Below are positions 57,301 through 64,000 of a stretch of DNA of 64,000 nucleotides, piece after piece (the first letter of the stretch is position 1; every line of letters starts with the position of its first letter). The stretch covers positions 37,931,823 through 37,995,822 of the forward strand of contig NC_088873.1 of NCBI RefSeq assembly GCF_032884065.1. Reading direction: 5' to 3'. This DNA comes from Artemia franciscana. Lineage: Eukaryota; Arthropoda; Branchiopoda; Anostraca; Artemiidae. Under the pieces are notes generated by a model, which was not told where the DNA came from, made no database searches, and saw only the letters and a program-made list of their open reading frames with translations. The translations under genes were made by a program, and so were the position numbers.

Positions 57301-59879
57301 TCATACATTCTTTCACTCATTGCAATATTACAGGGTGAGAGAAAAGCTCCACTTGCCACCTTCTCATTCGTTTTAGACCTATTAACAAAATTTTGGAAAG
57401 GGTTTTTATATGTAATTGTAATAATTTCAACAATTTTTTTTTCTGTATGCAAGCAATGGGGGTAAGTTACCTTGTCTACTTTGAGAAATTAGTGCTTATT
57501 ATGGGGATTGACAAACTCCATGGGGGGGGGGAATGCAGGTACAATAGACTTTGCTGGCCCTTGCAATTTCTTCTGGATATTGGCATATTCATTTGCAATG
57601 CCTATATACATGGATGGATTTCTTAACCAGTTATACAGCGTTTTTGACCTATTGGCTTCAGTTTTTGTCAGAAAATTTATCAAAAGAAATCTTTGTCTTT
57701 CATTTATTGTTGATAATCCACTCTCAGTAAGCAGAAACGTAGTGCTTGTTGGTTTCCTTAGACCAAATATGAGACGAATTATATCATTTTGTGTTGTTTC
57801 GATTTTTTGCATCAGGGTCTTTGCACAAGCACCATGAGCAATGAGCCCGTAATCAATTTGGGGTCTTATATGTGATTTATAAAATTGGAGTAAAGTTTTC
57901 TCATTACAACCCCAGGATGTGAATATTAGTCTTTTTATTATTCTAATTTTTGTATAGCATTTTTTTATTGTGTTTGTGATGTGAAGTTAGAAATTAAGTT
58001 CTTGATCAAGTATGAGCCCTAGGTAGTTAATTTGACTGTCCTCTGGATAAATGTACTTTTAGCACCAGATTGGTATTCTTCTTTCATGTGTATTCCGAGG
58101 AGTCTCTTATTTCGGTAAACTTCAGAGTGTAGCTGTCAACTATTCGAATGCATATAGCGACATTGCCTGGCCAATTTTGCGAAAATAGTCATCTTCTGTT
58201 TTTGCTTCAAAGTAAAATACTTTTACACCATTTTTTATTTTTCAGAACCTATTGAATTAGTAGTTTATTTTTAAAAGCAAATTGGATTATTTGTTTATTA
58301 TTTAGAAATCAATCAGATTATTCGTTTATTTTTAGAAACAAATCAGATTAATTGTTAGTTTTTTAGAAACGATTCTGGTTACTTGTTTATTATTAGATAT
58401 CCATCAGATTATTTGTTTATTTTCCAGAAACCAACAGGTAGTGCCAATCAGATTACCAATCAATATTTTTTCTTTATGTTTTAGAAACCAGTCAGATTGT
58501 TTTTTTTTTATTTTTGAAACCAATTACACTATTTGTTTGTTGTTAGATACAAATAAGATGATTTATGTATTTTTAGAAATCAAGCAGATTATCTGTTTAT
58601 ATTTTAGAAACCAAATAGATTTTTCGGTCAATCTGATTATTTCTTTGGTTTTTAAAACAATCGGATTATTTGTCTATTTTTAAAAACCAATTATACTATT
58701 TGTTTGTTTTTAGATAACAATCCAAGAAACGAATCAGATTATCCGTATCTATTTTAGAAACCAAACAGATTTTTCGATCAATCTGATTATTTCTTTGGTT
58801 TTTAAAAACCATTCAGATTGTTTCTTGATTTTTAGAAACCAATTACACAATTTGCTTGTTTTTAGATACCAATCAGATTATTTGTGTATTTTTAGAAATC
58901 AATTAGATTACCCGTTTATATTTTAGAAACTAATCAGATTTTTCGATCAATCTTATTATTTTTTTTTGGTTTTTAAAAGCCAATCAGATAATTTGTTTAT
59001 TTTTAGAAACCAATTACACTATTTGTTTTTAGATACCAATCAAATTATTGGTATATTTTTAGAAATCAATCTGATTATCCGTCCACAATTTAGAAACCAA
59101 ACAGATTTTTTGATCAATCTGATTATTTCTTTGGTTTTTAAAAACCAGTCGGATTATTTGTTCATTTTTAGAAACCAATTGCACTATTTGTTTGTATTTA
59201 GATACCAATCAGATTATTTGTGTATTTTTGGAAATTAATAAGTTTATTCTTTTATATTTTAGAAACCAATCAAATTATTTGTTTATGTTTTAGAAACCAA
59301 TCAGATTATTTGTTTATTATTTTAAAACCAATCAGACTTTTTATTTATGTTTTAGAAGCCAATCAGATTATTTGTTTATTTTTTAGAAATCAATCAGACT
59401 TTTTATTTATGTTTTAGAAACCAATCAGATTATTTGTTTATTTTTTAGAAACTAATCAGACTTTTTATTATGTTTAGAAACTAATCAGATTATTTGTTTA
59501 TTATTTTAGAAACCAATTAGACTTTTTATTCGTTTTACAAACCAATCAGATTATTTATATATTTTTTAGAAACCAATCAGACTTTTATTTATGTTTTAGA
59601 AACTAATCAGATTATTTGTTTGTTATTTTAGAAACTAAGGCACTTGGCTCTAAAATTGAAAAAGATGCTTCAGAGGAAATCATCAGTCAGCGAAACTCGA
59701 AGAATGAAAGGAACCTCATTCATTTTGTTAAAGCACTAGAGGAGCTTGATACATTTGGTGATTTAGTTGATTTTTGCAAAGAAGAGGGTGAACCAGATTT
59801 AGCAAGAGTTGATAGACTTCTAAGACTGGAAAAGGTTTCCAGAGATCTAGATTCAGCTAGATATGAAGCGTTTGCGAAG
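54135..59879 (+). CDS. SUPT3H: SUPT3H/Spt3-like SAGA subunit, two internal exons
   Basis: Spt3 is a SAGA coactivator subunit with a TAF13-like histone fold at its N-terminus; it pairs with a TAF11-like fold and helps deliver TBP to promoters in the nucleus. Exon 54135-54353 encodes IEKIMHGFGDVPNPL, a basic/acidic helix (VELMENLIKKELNEIIREAE) and IDIEEIVFLLRRNKFKLRRI, the full histone fold of the TAF13/Spt3 family. Exon 59632-59879 joins in phase (G|AA) and encodes an acidic stretch (LEELDTFGDLVDFCKEEGEP) ending RLEKVSRDLDSARYEAFAK. This resembles the block before CRQxSF in Spt3 (human SAQYAEFCESRQLSF). That second block is absent from TAF13, so Spt3 is favoured. The 5' and 3' exons were not found; the remaining 3' exons probably lie to the right. 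Confidence 0.8.
54803..54987. repeat. Palindrome, arms about 80 bp
   Basis: Left: TTCAAAAATCAACGTAAA..TTTACGGCCCGGGATACATT, CTCTTTATGCCTGAAACATA. Right: TATGTTTCAGGCATAAAGAG..AATGTATCTCGGGCCGTAAA, TTTACGTTGATTTTTGAA. The loop is AT-rich. Confidence 0.85.
55047..55308. mobile_element. Palindromic element, second copy, with 12-bp target duplication
   Basis: This is the same element as at 28363-28612: leader AACTTCGAAGACCACACTGC, left arm from ACGAAAGTAAAACAGTTC, right arm to GAACTGTTTTACTTTCG. ATGGATATAATT flanks it on both sides (55035-55046 and 55309-55320). The loop is enlarged by a CAT/ATC-rich stretch (55185-55210). Confidence 0.85.
55365..55500. repeat. Intronic duplication, first copy
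   Basis: AAATAAAGATACAATCAGCA, CACCAAATTTAGACAGAAAG and TTAATTATGATGTTATTTCC recur in the same order at 56437-56560. Confidence 0.88.
55888..56398. repeat. 31-33-bp minisatellite, left block, about 16 diverged units
   Basis: The consensus unit runs AAACCAATCAGATTATTTG then TTTATTTTTTAG. Units here are more diverged than in the right block, and a few have lost the TAG. Confidence 0.88.
56437..56560. repeat. Intronic duplication, second copy
   Basis: Matches 55365-55500. Here the sequence on its left (TTATACCTAAAACATAAAAA, TGCAT) is directly adjacent; in the first copy its counterpart is separated by about 450 bp. Confidence 0.88.
56780..58130 (-). mobile_element. LINE fragment: RT thumb and RNase H
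   Basis: On the minus strand it encodes LGLILDQELNF (58010), SHIRPQIDYGLIAHGACAKT (57870), IETTQNDIIRLIFGLRKPTS (57800), then the RNase H pieces KTNEKVASGAF (57370), SIMSAELKAIIMALEH (57290), NIIVYSDSLPSLELL (57200) and SSHPGITGNHWADEIAKML (57040), and a tail near 56830. The first RNase H Asp is replaced (FVNRSKT where FTDGSKT is usual). It is truncated upstream, antisense to SUPT3H and inactive. The 3' edge is uncertain. Confidence 0.83.
58225..59631. repeat. 31-33-bp minisatellite, right block, about 40 units, ending at the SUPT3H acceptor
   Basis: The unit is AAACCAATCAGATTATTTG followed by TTTATTTTTTAG. Between 58600 and 59150 a variant (ACAGATTTTTCGATCAATCT) recurs every 150-170 bp, showing higher-order repeats. 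From 59270 to the end a 64-bp dimer alternates CAGATTATTTG and CAGACTTTTTATT. The 33-bp form is open in one frame as an 11-residue peptide repeat (RNQSDYLFIFF-like), giving chance ORFs. Confidence 0.93.
59632..59879 (+). CDS. SUPT3H: SUPT3H exon: acidic linker and start of conserved Spt3 block
   Basis: This 248-bp exon has 82 codons after a two-base split-codon start and a strong donor GCGAAG|GTAAGT. It is rich in Glu/Asp/Lys, unlike the low-complexity DNA on its left, which shows that it is real coding sequence. Its acceptor (TTATTTTAG|AAACTAAGG) is the last unit of a long minisatellite. Confidence 0.8.
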
Positions 59880-60538
59880 GTAAGTTTTGTCCTATCATTG
59901 TCGCGACTTTCCTATTTGTAAGGGTAAGGCTAGGTTCTAACAAGGCATAGGAACTATTTGGAAGGGCTCTGGAAGCTTTTAGAAATTGGACAAAGACTGA
60001 TTGAAGATCTTCGGAAAAGTTGCAGCTGAAAGAGGACAGTTCCCGCTAGTTTCCACCAAAATTCAATAAACAGGATCGAACAGGAGTCAGATTTTGCTTT
60101 GGCAGCCGGACCTAACGTCGCCCGTAGAGAAATATCTTTTGGCGGCTTAATAATGATTTTTGGATCATAGTTGAAAATATGTTTCTGTAGCTGAATAGTA
60201 CTGAGGCTGGCGTATTCCCCCCGAAAAATCACCCCTGAAAAATCACCCTTGTGTAATACCCCCTGGAAAATTCTCCTGAAACATGAAATTGAGCAGCCCA
60301 TATATTGTACCTATATTTTGGAATATTGGTAAAATATTCCAAAATAGCTTCTTTTCTGATTATTTTTATTTGTCATAATTTCTCTGTAACTGCTCAGTTT
60401 TATATGTGTGGATATTTTCCACGAGGGGGAATTTCCAGAAGAGAATATCTATTATCGAAACAAATAGTACTTAATAGCAAACCTTTTATAGAAGTTCACT
60501 GTTTATTCACCGGTAAAATCTGCCATTGATTTTCTTTT

Positions 60539-60695
60539 TGGCATGAATTCAAACGAGTCCGTTTTATTAATTTATTGGGCGAGTTCGGAGGATTTTAACC
60601 ATAAATACTAGTTCTTTTAGGCATGTATTGAAACGCGTCCGTTTTGTTAATTTATCGGAAGAGTTCGGAGGATTTTAATGATAAACAATAGTTTG
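60539..60695. repeat. Tandem duplication, period about 80 bp
   Basis: GAGTTCGGAGGATTTTAA and GTCCGTTTT(A/G)TTAATTTAT appear twice in the same order. Confidence 0.9.
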
Positions 60696-60952
60696 GGGGA
60701 TGCTGCGTTTTCGTTATTGCTTGACGCAGTTTATTACTTTCTGTCAGACATTATCTTAAGAAACAGAACAACATCTGAAACCACAGTCAGCTTGCTTTTC
60801 GAGTGGTGTTGACTATAAAAAAATATATGAAAAACTTTAAATTTTAGATATAAATTTGACGTAAATATATAAATAAAATAAACATAAAATAAAAATATAT
60901 AAACTTTATATTTTAATCATTTTACATTAAAAACTAAAAAAATTTTAAACTA

Positions 60953-61305
60953 TAAAATTTAGATCTCATTAATTATGCAATTAGTTCAAAATTTTCGCCT
61001 AACAATTCTCTAGTAACCTCAATTTGGGATAGAGTAATTTTAAAAAGTAATTTTTAAGTAATGTTTACTTAAACTTTTTTTTTTACATTAAGTTTACAAA
61101 ATTAAACTTAATTTTTGTAACTTAAAAATTTATTTTTAATTTTTTTAAGTAATCCCAAAGTGTTTTTAACTTTAAAAACTTCAAAAATTTTAAAACTTTA
61201 AAATTTGCATCTAATTAGTCATGCAGTTAGTTCAAAATTTTCCCCTAACAGATCTCTCAGTAAGAGAATGGAGAATTATGAAAGTAAATAACCTCAATTT
61301 GGGGT
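60953..61305. repeat. Duplication, period about 245 bp
   Basis: CAGTTAGTTCAAAATTTTC..CCTAACA and AACCTCAATTTGGG occur in both 60953-61030 and 61200-61305. Confidence 0.85.
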
Positions 61306-61879
61306 AGGCCTATACTTTATGCTTACTTTCATTATTTCGGCAGAAAACCCTATTTAATTAATCCCTAATTCGCCTAGGCCATTGAAAGGGCTTAATCTAC
61401 CCTAAAGTATAGCAACATGAGCGTTGTCACCTCCAGGATGCCCGAAAACGGGGTGTATATTTAGGCATTTTTCTAGTTTTAGGCTTTTATTTGACTGTTT
61501 TGTTCGGATGACAGAACATAGTGATATAAGATATAAAAAGGTAAAATAGTATTTGTTTCAAAGGGGCTATCACGAACTCTGAGAGACTGAATCCGCTTCA
61601 TACGTAACAAAACCTTAAAATCATGGGCAACAACTAAATTCATTATACGTATATATAACTAAAAAAATATATATGTCGTATCAAATTGTTAATACACTTC
61701 ATATGGAAAAATACGATTCAAGCGGTCAGTTTAAAAATAAGTAAAATAAAGCATATACAATTTTTTTCAAAAATGTTTAGTATGGAAGACATGTCAAAAT
61801 TGGCCATGCAGAAACCCCCTTTTTTCAGGGAAAAGAGAAAGAAAATCTCAATTTAAATTTCTGTAATATTTTCTTGATT

Positions 61880-62135
61880 GAAATGTTATTTTCTGTTAAT
61901 TCAAGTCCAAGAAAACCGTACATGACATTAGAATTAGAAGACTTAATCATTTAGTACCCGATTTCCAACTACAGGAGGTCAAAAGGGGTAAAAATACCAT
62001 CTCTTGTATTGTAATTATATAACGTATAATTGATAGGTTGTTTCCTACTAATTCAAGTCCAGGGAGACCAAAAAGGACATCAGAATTGAAAAATTTCATC
62101 ACTTGGTATCCGATTTCCACCTCAAGCAAACCTCA
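61880..62135. repeat. Duplication, period about 155 bp
   Basis: TAATTCAAGTCCA, GACAT(T/C)AGAATT and CCGATTTCCA occur in order in both copies (61893-61970 and 62049-62120). Confidence 0.8.
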
Positions 62136-62999
62136 AGCAAACATTCAAACCTCAAGAACATTTTGGTGCCAAAAACATTTCTGTTGCTCAAATGCCGAGT
62201 AGAAACCATATTTTTGCTGGACTATTTGATTTATTATTACCTGGAATCAGCAGTTTTCTAAGATTATTTTTTAGTTGTTTCAAAATGATGAAGTTTTTAA
62301 TGCAGTTTCACCTTTTCGTCAGTGTTGTCACATTGAAATGTGAAAATGGATAATTAAAACTAATTAGTTAGATTTGACAACGCTTTTTGTCTTTAAAAAA
62401 TGTAAATGTTAACAGCTTGTTGATTTCAGAAGTCAACTACACATTCAAAGGAAAGCCATACCTTCTTACGGTATTTGCTGCCATATGTTTATAGTTTATT
62501 TTTTGATTTTTTCACTCATGTTGCTTTTTTAATGTTGGGTCCTCTGCTACCAAAAATTAAATAACTTTATATGAAAATCTTTTTCATTAAAAATTTAATT
62601 TCTGGTTTTCCCTAGTTTTTTTTTTTTAAGATTTATAACTATAACTTTCCACTTATTCAATTTAAAGAATAACAAATGAAACAATCATTTCACGTTTTAT
62701 TATCCTCGGTAATTTAATAAAATAAATTTTATAAATCAATTGATTATTTAAAAAATAAGGGGATTACGGGGAGACTAATTCAGTTATATAGGGCATACAA
62801 TTTTCATTTTACTTCATTTGGAGAATCATATCAGTGTAAAAATAGGAATTTTCGTCGGACTATTACCAGGGAGGTAGTGTCTAAAAGGAAAAAGAACCAG
62901 CTAGGTGTTCAGTGATTAAGGACAGCGTATTAGTAAAGGACAGCGGAATTTTTCTGCTTATTCCCTCAAGGATAACAAGATTATTTTCGCGAAGAAATA

Positions 63000-63262
63000 A
63001 ATAGATAGATACTACTACTACTGCTAACAATTCACCGCAGCACCAAGCCGCCTGAGGCCAACACAGCTACACACGCTCCTCCTTCCCCCCAATCCATTCA
63101 AAACCCCCCTCTTCATACCGTCCCAAGAAATTCCCATTTCCCTCAAATCTTTCTTTACAACATGCTCCCATCCCAACTGCGGACGACCTGCTTTTTGTTT
63201 GTCCATAGACGGTTGGCCGAAAAGTACAATCATCGACAATCTGTCATAGACAGTATCTATCA
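63000..63262 (-). mobile_element. RTE LINE 3' fragment
   Basis: The minus strand encodes GQTKSRSSAVGMGAC-like sequence and then EMGISWDGMKRGVLNGLGGR and RSVCSCVGLRRLGAA, the end of the RTE ORF, matching the fragment at 28.1 kb. It is 5'-truncated. Confidence 0.7.
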
Positions 63263-63263
<1 letters not shown>

Positions 63264-63341
<78 letters not shown>

Positions 63342-63364
63342 AATAGACAGATAGATAGATAGAT
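63264..63364. repeat. (AT)n then (GATA)n microsatellite
   Basis: About 76 bp of AT repeat followed by CAGATAGATAGATAGATA. It directly follows the RTE fragment at 63000-63262, whose 3' end points left. Confidence 0.95.
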
Positions 63365-63529
63365 ATCGCTACAGAAACCTACTCCGGCCATGGCAAAAAA
63401 CACTTTCGGAGATAATAAAATATACAAAACAGTAATGATACCATGATATAATTATAATACAGCAATAACAGCTGTAATTACAAAAACCCGCATAATAAGA
63501 CGCATAATACCTTAGTAGCACAACAAAAT

Positions 63530-63725
63530 ATAATGGAGCATTACAGATGATTCTTACGCATCTTTTATGAACTGCCGCAATACTTTCTGATAACTCCTTG
63601 AAGATGTTGGGATGCAAAACTGGGCACATGTATTCGAGTCTACTGGCCTGTTTGTAGTTATTTTTGAATAACTGGCCGTTGATTTTTGAATTTAAAAAAA
63701 AGGGAATAGTTGTGGGAAAAGTCAA
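63530..63725 (-). mobile_element. LINE reverse transcriptase C-terminal fragment
   Basis: The minus strand encodes SRLEYMCPVLHPNI and SESIAAVHKRCVRIICNAP, the block near the end of CR1/Jockey-type reverse transcriptases (usually LEYxxPVWHP). No other part is recognisable. Confidence 0.6.
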
Positions 63726-64000
63726 AGTTATGGCCCATTGTAGAAAAAAGCCAAGACAGATTGTTCTGTATAAGTATCCCTTTATACAGTTATGTACATC
63801 GCTAGGTAACTGAAGTGGTATAGCTCTTTGTTGCCTGAAAAATACAGCCCATGACTATTATTGACCATTATTGGCTATTATTGAGAGTATTTAGATGCTG
63901 TCGGAGCCTGATGTCGGAGCTGTCGGAGCATTAAAAAAAAAGAATAAAAACAGTATTTAAAAAAAGTCAGTTCAACTATAAGCAAGCAATTAATTCATAA

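Larger units (their letters stand above)
54354..59631. other. SUPT3H intron, 5.3 kb
   Basis: It contains a 185-bp palindrome, a palindromic element with target duplication, a duplicated 120-bp segment, two blocks of a 31-33-bp minisatellite and a LINE fragment between the blocks. Confidence 0.8.
59880..63999. other. Right flank: SUPT3H intron, AT-rich
   Basis: No further SUPT3H exon was recognised. It contains small tandem duplications (60539-60695, 60953-61305, 61880-62135), an AT microsatellite and LINE debris. 62140-62990 and 63740-64000 show nothing recognisable. Confidence 0.65.

Noticed and set aside
55888..59631. Regular repeats of 31-33 bp suggesting a CRISPR array
   Set aside because: Units are contiguous, with no unique spacers; the array is in a spliced eukaryotic intron and there are no cas genes.
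59954..60301. 115-codon minus-strand open frame
   Set aside because: No domain, membrane pattern or homologue recognised; probably chance in intron DNA.

Overview
The window is animal nuclear DNA. It holds spliced, intron-rich genes with animal-type GT..AG sites, many decayed retrotransposons, and AT/CT/GA microsatellites. It looks like an arthropod; a branchiopod crustacean such as brine shrimp is my best guess from the style of the dispersed repeats, but that is a weak inference and nothing here proves the species. No bacterial operons, rRNA, tRNA or CRISPR array were seen.

Two host genes can be supported, arranged head-to-head. (1) On the minus strand, seven consecutive exons of mitochondrial dihydrolipoamide dehydrogenase (DLD, the E3 subunit of 2-oxoacid dehydrogenase complexes) lie between 26057 and 1216. 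They join in frame to exactly 374 codons, covering the FAD site, the redox disulfide, the NAD site and the central domain. The first exon (presequence) was not found, and the C-terminal exons lie beyond the left edge. (2) On the plus strand, two exons (54135-54353 and 59632-59879) encode a SUPT3H/Spt3-like SAGA subunit. They cover the TAF13-like histone fold and the start of the conserved Spt3 block; upstream and downstream exons were not found. The shared 5' region of the two genes must lie in the 28 kb between 26.1 and 54.1 kb, or outside the recognised exons.

Everything else is intron or intergenic DNA rich in repeats. 1-26 kb (DLD introns): two foldback elements, a broken zinc-finger transposase (3.4-4.5 kb), an RTE-type LINE interrupted by other repeats (5.8-8.1 kb), a decayed hAT-like transposase (9.4-11 kb), and a nearly full-length CR1/Jockey-group LINE (13.8-16.6 kb). 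26-54 kb: a large inverted/foldback repeat family, a palindromic element with target duplication, two LINE remnants meeting head-to-head at about 30.96 kb, a 1.1-kb long inverted repeat (33.8-35.0 kb), an RTE remnant (42.3-43.5 kb), and a 4.8-kb structure with long inverted ends around a nine-unit G-rich tandem array (47.6-52.4 kb). 54-64 kb: the SUPT3H intron, made largely of a 31-33-bp minisatellite split by a LINE fragment, followed by unique AT-rich DNA with small tandem duplications and more LINE debris.

The most striking structure is the SUPT3H intron minisatellite. Each unit resembles a complete 3' splice site (branch-like CTAAT/CCAAT, T-rich tract, TTTTAG, then AAAC), and the last unit is the real acceptor of the exon at 59632. 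The array may have grown by amplification of the splice site itself.
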